From the NCBI GenBank assembly GCA_035319125.1, contig DATHDG010000011.1, positions 93,528-157,527 on the forward strand: a stretch of 64,000 nt of DNA, written 5' to 3'. The notes under the pieces are model-generated. The model did not search any database. It saw nothing but the letters and a program-made list of their open reading frames with translations, and was not told where the DNA came from. The DNA is from Fen-1308 sp035319125. GTDB taxonomy: Bacteria; Nitrospirota; Thermodesulfovibrionia; Thermodesulfovibrionales; Dissulfurispiraceae. Made by a program: the position numbers and the translations under genes. Below, piece after piece: positions 34,201 to 42,787 of the stretch. Position 1 is the stretch's first letter; each line of letters opens with the position of its first letter.

Positions 34201-34422
34201 AAGGAAGCTGTTATCCGAGCCGGTGCTGTACGCTTCAGGCCGATTGTGCTGACTGCGGCAGCTGTCGTGGTTGGATCTTTCGTCATGCTGTTTGACCCCA
34301 TATTTCAGGGATTAGCTATAGCAATGATGTGCGGAGCAGTTGCCGCTACCGGACTCACGCTGATTGCCGTTCCGCTACTGTATTATGAGATATATAAAAA
34401 TAAGCCGCAGCCGGAAAAATAG
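31222..34422 (+). CDS. RND efflux pump inner-membrane subunit (hydrophobe/drug type)
   Basis: A 1066-residue proton-driven RND transporter, usual length for the class. The GTG start overlaps the adaptor stop (GTGA). Twelve membrane helices are expected: one near residue 25, a cluster at ~350-530 and a second at ~870-1055. The TM4 proton-relay segment FSIGILVDDAIVVVENIHRH has two adjacent Asp, as in AcrB-like exporters; heavy-metal CzcA/CusA members have D-G-A there. The N-terminal TPREEEPQIVVPMIDVMVAY is typical of a subgroup of unassigned pumps. Thus the regulator looks metal-responsive, whereas the pump looks built for organic or amphiphilic substrates. Confidence 0.93.
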   Translation: MTGIGISGRIARAFINSKLTPLMVAASLLLGMFAVLVTPREEEPQIVVPMIDVMVAYPGAAAKEVEARVTRPMEQLLWEIKGVEYVYSIAKPGSDLTIVRFFVGENMEDSIVKVYNKLMSHYDIIPRGVSQPIVKPRSIDDVPILTLTLWSSNDRYSGYELRRIAAELSNELKKDQNVSEVSLIGGQRRQVKISIDPERLRAYGFSSQQIVGALQKSNFMLPSGSFSSGNRDMLVETGAFLKNAEEVGSVVVSANNGRPVYLRDVVGIEDGPEEPADYVFMGLGPSAAKKGITAGRVGEHEAVTITVAKKKGANASIVANDALQKSEALRGTLMPSDIQVTVTRNYGDTAKEKSDELLEHMMIATVAVVMLIALALGWHESVVVAVAVPVTLALTLLINYLYGYTLNRVTLFALIFSIGILVDDAIVVVENIHRHFKLHGVSVESAIRAVDEVGNPTILATFTVIAALLPMAFVSGLMGPYMRPIPVGASAAMLFSLLVAFIVSPWLGFKVLKNIRHADGEAEGEKMHALYNKVLRPLIEKRSKRMLAFMSVAVMLGLAILLVPLKMVTVKMLPFDNKSELQVIIDMPEGSALEKTAALAHEMGDYLKTVAEVTDYESYIGIAAPYNFNGLVRHYFLRVGGNIADIQVNLVGKDKRSAQSHDIAKRIRPALKAISDRYGASVKIAEIPPGPPVLDTLVAEVYGPDQAGQIRAAKSIKDIFLNTPGVVDVDWYVEADQKKITLDVDRDKAVLSGVSVEAAAQTLLTALKGVSAGLVHFDREREPVDLFIRMPIAERASLVSLKEVSVPSASGPLVPLGEIVSVKDGIEDKTIYHKNLRPVTYVIGDVAGSEESPVYAIQKMKEKIKQLRLPEGYELQQFSTVQPPLDRTFAMKWDGEWHITYEVFRDLGIAFAAVLVLIYILVVAWFRSFVIPLIIMAPIPLTLVGILPGHWIFGAFFTATSMIGFIALSGIIVRNSILLVDFIQMEWRSGLDLKEAVIRAGAVRFRPIVLTAAAVVVGSFVMLFDPIFQGLAIAMMCGAVAATGLTLIAVPLLYYEIYKNKPQPEK

Positions 34423-34463
34423 ATTCCGGCGCTATGTTAATCTGAAAGAAAAAAGAAAGGTCG

Positions 34464-34709
34464 ATGATCGAAATGTATATTGCAAATACTGATAGCTGGT
34501 ATCTTGAACGCACGGTTTTCCTGATAGCCGGTATATTCACCCTGTCCAGTGCTATTCTTGCATGGCTGCACAGCCCGTATTGGTTTATATTTACTGCTTT
34601 CATCGGTGTAAATCTCATAATCTTCGCTACTACAGGCTTCTGCCTAATGGCTAATATACTATACAAGCTTGGATTCAAGCCAAGACTGCAGAAGCAAGTG
34701 GAGAAATAA
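34464..34709 (+). CDS. DUF2892 small membrane protein
   Basis: An 81-residue protein with two membrane helices (residues ~14-33 and ~38-60): RTVFLIAGIFTLSSAILAWL, then SPYWFIFTAFIGVNLIIFAT, followed by TGFCLMANILYKLGFKPR. The paired helices and the TGFC-x-M element are those of DUF2892, a domain also seen after rhodanese domains (YgaP). Stand-alone copies often close RND efflux or sulfur-metabolism operons. The single Cys may carry a persulfide, by analogy only. AAAGG lies ahead of the ATG. The 140 bases after it contain no gene. Confidence 0.8.
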   Translation: MIEMYIANTDSWYLERTVFLIAGIFTLSSAILAWLHSPYWFIFTAFIGVNLIIFATTGFCLMANILYKLGFKPRLQKQVEK

Positions 34710-34849
34710 ATTCTGTCGCTTGCCGACCTGATTTTGCAGATCCGTTCATGAAAGGGCTGTGGTGTGGCAATAAAATATTTGATATGCCTGCTTGCGCTGA
34801 TTTGAGACCTGGGCGTCGCGCTTCAAACTGAATATCCCGGGGAGGATCT

Positions 34850-37504
34850 TTATATATAGGCCTTCGCCTGGTTGTGTATGACGGGGTGCTCTTTTTCGGA
34901 CAGATTGGCTATTATTTTTTGCAGGGCATCCATTACCTTCTCTTTCAGATGAGGACGCAAGCTGCGCGCATGCTGGAAAGTGTTCAGCATGCGGCTAGTC
35001 GTTGTCATATTAACGGGCGCGAGCCTTATTATACTGTCGGTAAGCCATTTGATGCCCTTGTCTGTCCACAGCATCTTGCTATTCATGGCCATCGTCAAGA
35101 ACAGCGCCCGTGTCCAGGTCGGCTGACTTATGTCGAAAGTAGGGCGCCTTGTTTCTTTCTCTATCATATTAAAGATATCTTCGCATGTGCCGCCTGCTAT
35201 GACTCGAAGGTAATTTGCATAGCCGCTGAGGTGTATATGCCATGCAGCATAAGTTTCCTCAAGAACGGCTCGCCGGTCAGTCGCGGAACTTCTATTCAAC
35301 GCCGCAAGAGCAGCCACCCTGTCGGTGGCGGTTGTTGCCCGCCGGAAATGGTCCAGTATCAGTAAATGGCTCTGTGCGCTGTCATCAATCGCTATCAGAT
35401 CGAGCAGGGTATTTTTCAGCAGGCGTTCTTCTATGCCGTCATTTGGCGACAGACGGTTTTCCTGCGAGTACGTATCCATTCTTTCGAATAAGGATACGAG
35501 ACTATTTCGATGCGCTCTGTTTATCGCTTTCATCATCAGCTCGCGTGCTATTACCTGTTCCTTGTACCAAGTTGTATATGAGCGGTCCAGCGGTTGCTCA
35601 TCTATCCGAAGCATATATGCTTTGACCGATGCCGGCAGTGATCGGTCATTCAAGATGATTCCGAATAATTCGATCCAGCGTGAACTAACAAGAGCAGACG
35701 GGTCTTCAAGCAATCTGACACGCTCTGCATCTGTGATCCTTCTAAAGGCATCAACCTTGTTGTACAGATTCGGGTCTGATATAGCCTGCCGCGCAAGCGT
35801 CTCCTGCGTAGCGCCTGTATCCGCAAATGTGCCGTAAAATGAACAGTCCCTGTTGAAAGACGCAAAGGATGGCGCTTTGTCTATGCCGTCGAATGTCAGT
35901 TCTGCTGAAGCATCCTTCAATTGATAGGTGATCTGCGTTCCTGAAATATCGCATCCAGTTTCATCCACAAGTGCCAGGTCGATAGGCAGATGAAATGGGG
36001 CCTCTTCAGTATTGATTTCCTGTCTGAACCGGATTTTATATGTCTTTAAACTATCATCGTATAAGGTTTCTGCAAGTACCTTTGGATACCCAGCGCGGTA
36101 GAGCCATCCCTCCCGGAATTGTCTAAGAGAAATCCCAGATACCTCTTCAAAGCATGCGAAGAATTGCTCTGTGTCTGCATTGGTATTGCGGTAACGTGAG
36201 AAATAGAGGGCCTTCCCAGCCCGAAAAGCGTCATTGCCGAGGATAAGTCGCAGCATTCGGATCACTTCGGCAGCTTTAACATATGTGACGCCGTCTATAA
36301 GTTCCTCTGGATCATTGAAGCCTTCGCGGACTATGCGGCCTGCATAGCCTGCATCTTCGACAGTGAGGGGGCCCAGCAGCGGGTTCCGTATACTCTCAAC
36401 CTGATTAAGCCGGACGAAAACGTGGTTAAATGTATCGGCCATGAAATGGCGTTCGACATCCACAGTGTACGCTTCGTTAAGCCACACATCAAACGGCGTG
36501 AGCATTGTTGTCTCGCTGCCGCACTGGTTATGCTCAAACTCATGGACAATTACGGCATGGGCATAAAGAAGTCCGGCGTCAAGCGTATGCTCCGTTATGA
36601 CTGCGGCATCTGTAACTATCGTTGTATTGCCCACATTCTCCATCCCGCCGAAATTGGATTTGTTCATGCATATGGTCCTGTAGGTGTCGCCCGTGTATTC
36701 GTACCCCTGTGTTTTTGCTATCCATATGACTGATTCCTTCAAAATTTCCATGGGAATACGGACAAGATCCTTCATGCCGGGCGGAACTAGATATTCAAGC
36801 CTTACCTTCTTGCCTGACGGATAAATCAATTCATCGGTCAACTCATCCCAAGTGCCAGCGCAAACTAGGAACAAGTACGGAGCCATTGGCAGTCGGTTTT
36901 CGTAGGTGATCACCTTGCGGGATGCGTCGCCAGGCTTTAGGATAGGGCAACCGTCAGGGTTAGCAATGCGATTGATATTGCCATTGCTTATTAGATGAGT
37001 ATATCTGCTGTCGGCCTCTATCGTAGTAGTCATGGTACATTTTGCAGTACAATCGTCAAGAACCGGCATGATCCGCTGGAAGCCCCACTGCTGGCACTGC
37101 GACATATATTGCTGTGGTTCGCCAGCAGGTGTTGTGTCCCTGTATATTCCTTCAAGGATATGGTCAGATGGAAAGCAAGTAGTCGCGGTTTTAACTCTGA
37201 ACTGTTCACCTGACTTAATGCTTTCCCCCAGTTTTATTGTCAACTTATTTCCTTCTTTGTCATAAATATGGTCAAGAGGATGCAAATGACCATCTTTCAT
37301 GAGTTGTTCAGTGCTGCGGATCAGCAGATTCTTCGCGTCGAGAACTATCCTGTCAAGGTCACGGCGCGCAGTCATTTCAAGCAAGTTCTCCGCCTCAACC
37401 CGATCATTGAAGAAATTTATGAACATCGTCATATGATCGAGCCTGACAGGCAGCTCAGTGAAATCACTACGTAGATATTTGTACTTTCTCTCGTTCATTC
37501 TCAC
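34850..37504 (-). CDS. pepN: M1-family aminopeptidase N
   Basis: An 884-residue zinc aminopeptidase, close to E. coli PepN (870). It removes N-terminal residues from peptides in the cytoplasm. Seen: FGGMENVGNTTIV (the GAMEN exopeptidase motif as GGMEN, ~280), zinc-binding HEFEHNQCG (HExxH, ~320) with the third ligand in WLNEAYTVD, and the C-terminal armadillo-like region. A GTG start overlaps the stop of the ACT-domain gene (GTGA); an ATG two codons later is an alternative. It is last in a minus-strand run after the Ptb-Buk fusion and ACT genes, suggesting amino-acid or peptide fermentation. Confidence 0.9.
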   Translation of the reverse strand: MRMNERKYKYLRSDFTELPVRLDHMTMFINFFNDRVEAENLLEMTARRDLDRIVLDAKNLLIRSTEQLMKDGHLHPLDHIYDKEGNKLTIKLGESIKSGEQFRVKTATTCFPSDHILEGIYRDTTPAGEPQQYMSQCQQWGFQRIMPVLDDCTAKCTMTTTIEADSRYTHLISNGNINRIANPDGCPILKPGDASRKVITYENRLPMAPYLFLVCAGTWDELTDELIYPSGKKVRLEYLVPPGMKDLVRIPMEILKESVIWIAKTQGYEYTGDTYRTICMNKSNFGGMENVGNTTIVTDAAVITEHTLDAGLLYAHAVIVHEFEHNQCGSETTMLTPFDVWLNEAYTVDVERHFMADTFNHVFVRLNQVESIRNPLLGPLTVEDAGYAGRIVREGFNDPEELIDGVTYVKAAEVIRMLRLILGNDAFRAGKALYFSRYRNTNADTEQFFACFEEVSGISLRQFREGWLYRAGYPKVLAETLYDDSLKTYKIRFRQEINTEEAPFHLPIDLALVDETGCDISGTQITYQLKDASAELTFDGIDKAPSFASFNRDCSFYGTFADTGATQETLARQAISDPNLYNKVDAFRRITDAERVRLLEDPSALVSSRWIELFGIILNDRSLPASVKAYMLRIDEQPLDRSYTTWYKEQVIARELMMKAINRAHRNSLVSLFERMDTYSQENRLSPNDGIEERLLKNTLLDLIAIDDSAQSHLLILDHFRRATTATDRVAALAALNRSSATDRRAVLEETYAAWHIHLSGYANYLRVIAGGTCEDIFNMIEKETRRPTFDISQPTWTRALFLTMAMNSKMLWTDKGIKWLTDSIIRLAPVNMTTTSRMLNTFQHARSLRPHLKEKVMDALQKIIANLSEKEHPVIHNQAKAYI

Positions 37505-37986
37505 AGGCTCAGGACGGAATAGATCAAATCTCTGACCAGCCCTGCTGTTTCAAGACGCGCAAGTACCGGGTCAAGATCGCTGGGCGAGCCTGCAAGCAGA
37601 TATACCCAGCCTGTAGCGTCAGCTTTCACTAACTCGCTGGTTAGGAAAGCTGTCTCGCCGACAACATCAGCAGGCTTTAACTGGCGGCTGACAAGGATCA
37701 TGGCAGATTTCCTTAGGCTTTGAGATTCATAAGGATGCTCCTCAAGCCTGGTGACTTTGCTTAATCTTCGAACTTTCCGAACCATCCTGTCTTTTTCATC
37801 TTCGCTGCAGCAGAATGTCAGCACCACGCTGCCATCGGTCCCCGCGAGGGCCTCTGAGCCATGGCCCACTACGGTGTCTATGCTCACGCCTTCATTGCTG
37901 AAGGCAGAGGCGATGCTCGTCAGAGCTCCTGCCCGGTCCAGCACGTGAGCCCTGAAAACCCAATGGTTCTTGCCGTTAGCGTTCAT
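37501..37986 (-). CDS. ACT-domain protein
   Basis: A 161-residue protein with an N-terminal ACT domain: HWVFRAHVLDRAGALTSIAS then AFSNEGVSIDTVVGHG, in which DRAGALT corresponds to the ligand-contacting loop of amino-acid-binding ACT folds. The second half (SAMILVSRQLKPADVVGETA onward) looks like a diverged second ACT unit ending AGLVRDLIYSVL. No enzymatic domain is attached, so it is probably a regulatory subunit sensing an amino acid. It overlaps both neighbours by 4 bases (fused Ptb-Buk upstream, pepN downstream), so translation of all three is coupled; binding to the fused enzyme is a possible role. Confidence 0.75.
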   Translation of the reverse strand: MNANGKNHWVFRAHVLDRAGALTSIASAFSNEGVSIDTVVGHGSEALAGTDGSVVLTFCCSEDEKDRMVRKVRRLSKVTRLEEHPYESQSLRKSAMILVSRQLKPADVVGETAFLTSELVKADATGWVYLLAGSPSDLDPVLARLETAGLVRDLIYSVLSL

Positions 37987-40220
37987 TGTCTATCCTCCGG
38001 TGCTTTATAGAGAATGGGCTGTTTGCGTCCGGACAAGATATCTGCGGCGCCGTCGGCAAGGGCAGCCATTTCAAGAGAACCCTCATAGATCATTACCGGC
38101 GCTAATCTTATTATGCGGCGCCTGATGCCATCCTTTATAATTTTACTTCGCGTGAGTCCGCCTGTAAGAACGATAGCCTCTACATCGCAACCGGCCGCTA
38201 CGAAAGCCTTGCCGATTTCCTTTGCGATTTGATATGTCATAGCCTCAACAACCAGGGCTGCCTGTTTATCGCCTTTGCCGATTAACTCTTCTATATGCTC
38301 CATTCGGTCTGTGCCTAAATAAGAACGCAGGCCGCCGCGAGACGTCAATTCGTCAATAAGCTCATCACAGGTAAAATGTCCCGAGTAGCAGAGATCGATT
38401 AGTTCGCCAATTGGCAGCTCTCCAGCTCTTTGAGGTGTAAATGGCCCACCACCCAAAAGAGAAATATTGCTGTCAACGATTTTTCCCTTACGCAACGCTG
38501 CAACTGTAATCCCTCCGCCAAGGTGCGCTGCAACCAGATTCATGTCTTCAAGCGGGCGCCCGATATCTGCTGACGCGCGGCGAGCCGCAGCCTTTATGCT
38601 GAGAGCATGAGATGTGTTGCGGCGAATTATTGATTTGTAGCCGGAGATTTCAGCCTCAGGGCTGAACTCATCTACGACAACCGGATCAACCAATACCGCC
38701 GGAGCATTGAGCTTCATCGCAAGCGCCGCAGCTATAGGTGCGCCATAGTTTGCAGGGTGTTTTCTTTCAGGACGGTCGCGTACCGCCGCTACGATGTCAT
38801 CATGTATGATGACTTTGCCGGCACTCTTTTCAGCGACAGAATAAATTCCGCCGGATAGTTTGCCCGATGGTCTTGGAAGAAATCCGCCGCGCGAAGCTAT
38901 GGCATCCAGGCGGTCATAACCCCAACGCTGCAACATCCCCAGTATCATTTGAGTTACCAACTCGATATGGCTGTCCCGTTCAGCTTCAGTGCAGGTCATT
39001 GCAATCTCCCACGATATCTCTTCCTGCTGAAGGCAATGTTCATTCTCATATAGCGCAACTTTCAGCGAGGTGGAGCCGGGGTTAACCGTAAGAACTCTGT
39101 ATGTCTCAACGGCAGCATGTTTAGGAGCCTCTTTTGTCTTGCAGGCTTTTCGGATAATGTTGCGCTGCGCGTATACAGCGCTGAGTGCGATCGATGCTAT
39201 TCTTGTCTCCAGGCCGTCTGAGCGCGAAAGGATTATATAAGGCACGGGGAATCCAAGGGTTATGCTTGCAAGTGAAGCTTCTCCGAATTTATTCATTGCT
39301 GAGATTGTCTTGTACAATGTGTTGGCCGTGTCAATGCCCGGGCAGACAAGAATATCGGCTTGCCCGGCCACCTCGGAGGCGTTTGGGAGATCCGGCAGCC
39401 CTTTTACTGAGACTGAAGCTGGATCTGTTGCCAGGTCAAACGAGAGAGGACCGCATACTATGGCGTCATCCCACTTGCGTTTTGCAAGCTCAAGGCCGAT
39501 CCATGTCGAGGGCAGGGACGGAATCTGTTTCTCATTCGCAGACAAGATTGCTACACGAGGCTTTTCAATCCCCATTACTACCTGTGCCACGTCTACGGCA
39601 TTTCGGACAAGATCCCGCATGCGTCCAAAATTGCAGACCGTTGTAACACCTGCGTCAGTCATGATCATGGGCCTTCCGTTGCCTATGCTTACGGCATCGA
39701 ATAGTGTCGTCAGGCTCACAGTCGGGCGGCAGGCCAGAGGAAGCATCGCCCGGTTGATAATCGGGGTCGAGATCGCACCCTTTATGACTATATCAACTCC
39801 TCCGGCCTTGATGAGATCTACCGTTCTTGCAGCGATCTCATTGTCGTTGTCAGCGGGAACTATATCGTTCTCGTCGATATTTATACCTATCTCGTCGATC
39901 GATTTGGCAATTCGCGCCTGCACGCCGACTAGTATTATGCGATCCACTATCCCATGATCGCGCGCTGATTCAACCAACCGCAGGTCTTCAATTCGATGGC
40001 CGCCGACTACAACAACAGTTGACGATGCCAGCCCACCCGCGACCTCAACGAGGTCTACCACTTTTTCCAGCCGCTCAGCAGGACTTGAAGAACCAGACCT
40101 TTCAATATTCATCAGCATTTCCATTTCCGGTCTGATACGACCGATGAGAATAAGCGTTTTGTTGCTATGAGGATAGCACGGGAAGAGGGGATTTTCAAGA
40201 AACCTCTCTTCATTTGCCAT
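37983..40220 (-). CDS. fused phosphate butyryltransferase - butyrate kinase (Ptb-Buk)
   Basis: A 745-residue two-domain enzyme. Residues ~45-355 match phosphotransacetylase/phosphotransbutyrylase: VVVVGGHRIEDLRLVESARD, IILVG, VDIVIKGAISTPIINRAML and ADILVCPGIDTANTLYKTIS. Residues ~370-740 match butyrate kinase (ASKHA): VLTVNPGSTSLKVALYENE, RGGFLPRPSGKLSGGIY, AAHLGGGITVAALRKGKIVD, GPFTPQRAGELP and IVLTGGLTRSKII. Together they would turn an acyl-CoA (butyryl, isobutyryl or similar) into acid with ATP formation. The two activities are normally separate genes, ptb and buk. The start is uncertain: no Shine-Dalgarno sequence before 40220, with in-frame ATGs at 40124 and 40118. It overlaps the ACT gene by 4 bases. 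Confidence 0.88.
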   Translation of the reverse strand: MANEERFLENPLFPCYPHSNKTLILIGRIRPEMEMLMNIERSGSSSPAERLEKVVDLVEVAGGLASSTVVVVGGHRIEDLRLVESARDHGIVDRIILVGVQARIAKSIDEIGINIDENDIVPADNDNEIAARTVDLIKAGGVDIVIKGAISTPIINRAMLPLACRPTVSLTTLFDAVSIGNGRPMIMTDAGVTTVCNFGRMRDLVRNAVDVAQVVMGIEKPRVAILSANEKQIPSLPSTWIGLELAKRKWDDAIVCGPLSFDLATDPASVSVKGLPDLPNASEVAGQADILVCPGIDTANTLYKTISAMNKFGEASLASITLGFPVPYIILSRSDGLETRIASIALSAVYAQRNIIRKACKTKEAPKHAAVETYRVLTVNPGSTSLKVALYENEHCLQQEEISWEIAMTCTEAERDSHIELVTQMILGMLQRWGYDRLDAIASRGGFLPRPSGKLSGGIYSVAEKSAGKVIIHDDIVAAVRDRPERKHPANYGAPIAAALAMKLNAPAVLVDPVVVDEFSPEAEISGYKSIIRRNTSHALSIKAAARRASADIGRPLEDMNLVAAHLGGGITVAALRKGKIVDSNISLLGGGPFTPQRAGELPIGELIDLCYSGHFTCDELIDELTSRGGLRSYLGTDRMEHIEELIGKGDKQAALVVEAMTYQIAKEIGKAFVAAGCDVEAIVLTGGLTRSKIIKDGIRRRIIRLAPVMIYEGSLEMAALADGAADILSGRKQPILYKAPEDRQ

Positions 40221-40258
40221 GATTAAATTGAAATGAAGCGACTTAAATAGTGGAACGA

Positions 40259-40690
40259 CTATTTGAATTCAGGCAGCAGACTATTGATACGCCAGCCTTT
40301 TACGCCCTTCTCTTCCGAGTAAATCCATTGCTGCGTATCACGCACAGACTTGACCTTATTTGTAAACAGACTGTAATAGGATATATCAACGTCAACTGTA
40401 GCCTGAAGTTTATCTTCGGAATAAGCTGCATTGACGACATGGTAATCAATGATCCGGGTATTTTTTATGTTGCCTGCCTTGGCAATATACTCATCCCTTA
40501 TGCCGGCGGCAGCAAACAGGCATGCAGTTTCAATCTCGTTGCGGTTAAGAATTCTATTATATTTATCAAGGCTCATGTCGAACTCTTCACGAATATTGTG
40601 GCTGCATGCTCCAAGGGTAAATGCCATCAGGAGAAATATAAGTACGGTAAGCGGCCTAAAATGCGATGAACTCATAAAAGTATTATACAT
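40259..40690 (-). CDS. small lipoprotein of unknown function
   Basis: A 143-residue exported protein. The signal peptide ends in lipobox LGAC, so it is lipidated, probably in the outer membrane. The mature part (~115 residues) has alternating strands and helices (LDKYNRILNRNEIETACLFA, KLQATVDVDISYYSLFTNK, DTQQWIYSEEKGVKGWRI), reminiscent of NTF2-like or SnoaL-type folds, but I cannot name a family. The ATG at 40690 touches the stop of the upstream Fe-S membrane protein; a second ATG at 40675 (MSSSHFR) is equally possible. It lies 38 bases upstream of the Ptb-Buk fusion on the same strand. Confidence 0.7.
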   Translation of the reverse strand: MYNTFMSSSHFRPLTVLIFLLMAFTLGACSHNIREEFDMSLDKYNRILNRNEIETACLFAAAGIRDEYIAKAGNIKNTRIIDYHVVNAAYSEDKLQATVDVDISYYSLFTNKVKSVRDTQQWIYSEEKGVKGWRINSLLPEFK

Positions 40691-42100
40691 TCATGCATGA
40701 AAATCAGGCAATCCGAACAGCAAAATATACATTGCAAATATAAGCATCAGCAGTAAATTCGCGAAAGCATAATTATTTATTTGAGGTGAAGCCATGAAAT
40801 TCCTCTTATAAAATATGCTTAACACATATCCGCAGGCAAGTGCGCTAACTGTCAAGATCATCACACAAACTACATATGTCAGTGGTGCCGGAACGCTGAA
40901 TGAAAGAGCATTCAGGTCAATCCCGAACTGCCGGCCAATTGTCGGGATAAAATCGCCCATTTCGGCCAGCAGATATTCAAGCCGATAGGCTAACTCTCCA
41001 GCAAAGGCTAGTGGAACAAGGGCTGGAACCATGGGAGAAAAAAGACCGAAGAAATCATTGTCAATTGGATTGAAGAAGAACGAGCCGGTTTTGATAGCGG
41101 CAATAAAAAACAAAAAACCTGCCGCCAGAAGAGCAGTAAATGCAATCAGGTTAGATCCGAAAAAATATGACTGGACAGCATTATACAACTGTAAATGCTG
41201 GATGAAACGCGCCAGCTGAGATCCCATAAAAAATGGGATAATATATGAATATGTAAGGTAAGTGGTTTTATTTGTTGTAAGCTCCGCGTGAGATATAATT
41301 TCCACAAATGGATTTCGCAGATAAATGGCAGGCGATTGCCTCTTGCAAAGCATGACGCAGTGACCGCAGACCAGACAGTAGAAATTGCTGCGGATGCTTG
41401 AAGCGCCTAACCCAATCGGGCATCCATGAGACTTATCTGTTCCCAGCTTGCAGGCGTTTGCTGTACAGGATCTGCATCTGTCTTTGTCGGACCTGAACTC
41501 GGTAATGGAGATGGAAGCAGCCGAGCCAATAATTTTTCCAAGCGGACATACATGCCTGCACCAAGCTTGTCCCTTGAACAGCACACCCATCAGTGTCGCG
41601 CCAAGCAGTATGCTAAGCAGCAAATAAGCAGTTCCGGCGGGCCATGCCTTCATATGCGTCACTGATTCCACCCATATGATTATGCCAAGCAATATTACCG
41701 ACAGTTGTGTGAATAATTTCTTTAAAGGTTTGGGAACATCCAGATTCAGGCTGAGACCATAGTGCTGTAAGAGTCTTCCAATTCCCGGAAACGGGCAGAT
41801 ACCGCACCAGAGCTTGCCTACCAAAAACCAGCTTAGCACTACACCTGTCCACCATATGCCCCATGAAATGAACAATGAGATGTTTCGCTCAGGACCCTGC
41901 GGGCCAAAGAGTCCCAGCAGGATTAGAAATGTGAAGAAAATGTCGCCGAAAGTTCTTGCAGAAAGTATATAGCGCCTGTTGGAGAAGAGCGTCCTCAACC
42001 AAGGGAATGCATCAAAAAGGTTGAGCCTCGAAACTGCGTCCGTACTTGTTAAGACATGAAATATCTTTCTGATACTGAACCGATGAATACCCCTGCCCAT
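40691..42100 (-). CDS. polytopic membrane Fe-S protein (NapH/NosR-type 4Fe-4S)
   Basis: A 469-residue inner-membrane protein (ATG 42100 with GGTGGA upstream; a TTG at 42118 is less likely). The first half resembles NapH/NosR/CcoG C-terminal regions: several membrane helices, WCGICPFPGIGRLLQ and the membrane-embedded CRHVCPLGKIIG, then ferredoxin-type Cys clusters RCRSCTANACKLG and FYCLVCGHCVMLCK. The second half has about five more helices. Such proteins shuttle electrons from quinol across the membrane to periplasmic redox enzymes or Fe-S carriers; the partner is unknown here. It precedes a lipoprotein gene without any gap, suggesting a functional pair. Confidence 0.8.
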   Translation of the reverse strand: MGRGIHRFSIRKIFHVLTSTDAVSRLNLFDAFPWLRTLFSNRRYILSARTFGDIFFTFLILLGLFGPQGPERNISLFISWGIWWTGVVLSWFLVGKLWCGICPFPGIGRLLQHYGLSLNLDVPKPLKKLFTQLSVILLGIIIWVESVTHMKAWPAGTAYLLLSILLGATLMGVLFKGQAWCRHVCPLGKIIGSAASISITEFRSDKDRCRSCTANACKLGTDKSHGCPIGLGASSIRSNFYCLVCGHCVMLCKRQSPAIYLRNPFVEIISHAELTTNKTTYLTYSYIIPFFMGSQLARFIQHLQLYNAVQSYFFGSNLIAFTALLAAGFLFFIAAIKTGSFFFNPIDNDFFGLFSPMVPALVPLAFAGELAYRLEYLLAEMGDFIPTIGRQFGIDLNALSFSVPAPLTYVVCVMILTVSALACGYVLSIFYKRNFMASPQINNYAFANLLLMLIFAMYILLFGLPDFHA

Positions 42101-42267
42101 ACATCCACCTGACAGCAAATGTATTTGAGTGAAGCCTTGTCTTATTTATAAAAGGCAATACTCTATAAGCAATTCAGCCTGAATCTGTGCAATATATATG
42201 ATTTAGTGCCTATTTCATATATTGATGCGTACTGCTTCTGTTTTGGCACACCGGATTTGATAGTATG

Positions 42268-42684
42268 TTATTCTTTGGCTGACCTCATCGATTTAACTGA
42301 ATCCCTGCAAGGTGCCGACAATTCTTTCTCATGCTCACTAAGGCATCCGACAATTCTATTGGCGCCGGGCTGAACGTCTGCGCAAAATTTTATAATATCC
42401 TGGCCACAAGTCTTGCGAAGGGTTACCCGTTTCATAATCATATCTTTTCTTTCACCTCTGCGGTTATACATATTGATTTCATGAGTTCTGCAGGCATCCG
42501 TCAATTCGCTCTCATGCTTTTCAAGGCATTCTATAATAGCTCCCCCACCGGGTATCACGTTTGGGCAAAATCTGGCGATATCGTCTGCACATGGACTTGT
42601 GCTTGCTCCATGTGCAACCGCACAGCAAAATAGACTCGAAAATATCAGGAGTGCTGCATTTAAGAATCCACAAGTAGTTTTCAT
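42268..42684 (-). CDS. cysteine-rich repeat protein (GLG1/FGFR1-type repeat), exported
   Basis: A 138-residue protein with a signal peptide (1-27, ending AVAHGAS) and two copies of the ~55-residue Cys-rich repeat: PCADDIARFCPNVIPGGGA with ECLEKHESELTDAC, and TCGQDIIKFCADVQPGANR with GCLSEHEKELSAPC. Each unit has the C-x5-7-FC-x10-13-CL-x8-C pattern of the Golgi-protein-1/Cys-rich FGF receptor repeat, which also occurs as short periplasmic proteins in bacteria. Disulfides are expected. Function in bacteria is unknown. GGAGG four bases before the ATG supports the start. The 150 bases on its downstream side (42119-42267) hold no gene. Confidence 0.82.
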   Translation of the reverse strand: MKTTCGFLNAALLIFSSLFCCAVAHGASTSPCADDIARFCPNVIPGGGAIIECLEKHESELTDACRTHEINMYNRRGERKDMIMKRVTLRKTCGQDIIKFCADVQPGANRIVGCLSEHEKELSAPCRDSVKSMRSAKE

Positions 42685-42787
42685 TTTCCCTCCGAGATTA
42701 TTCCACTTAAATCAAATTACCAATAATGAACTAATTTTATCAACAAGAACGAGGCAGTCAAACTGGTTTGGAGTCAGAGATGGAACT

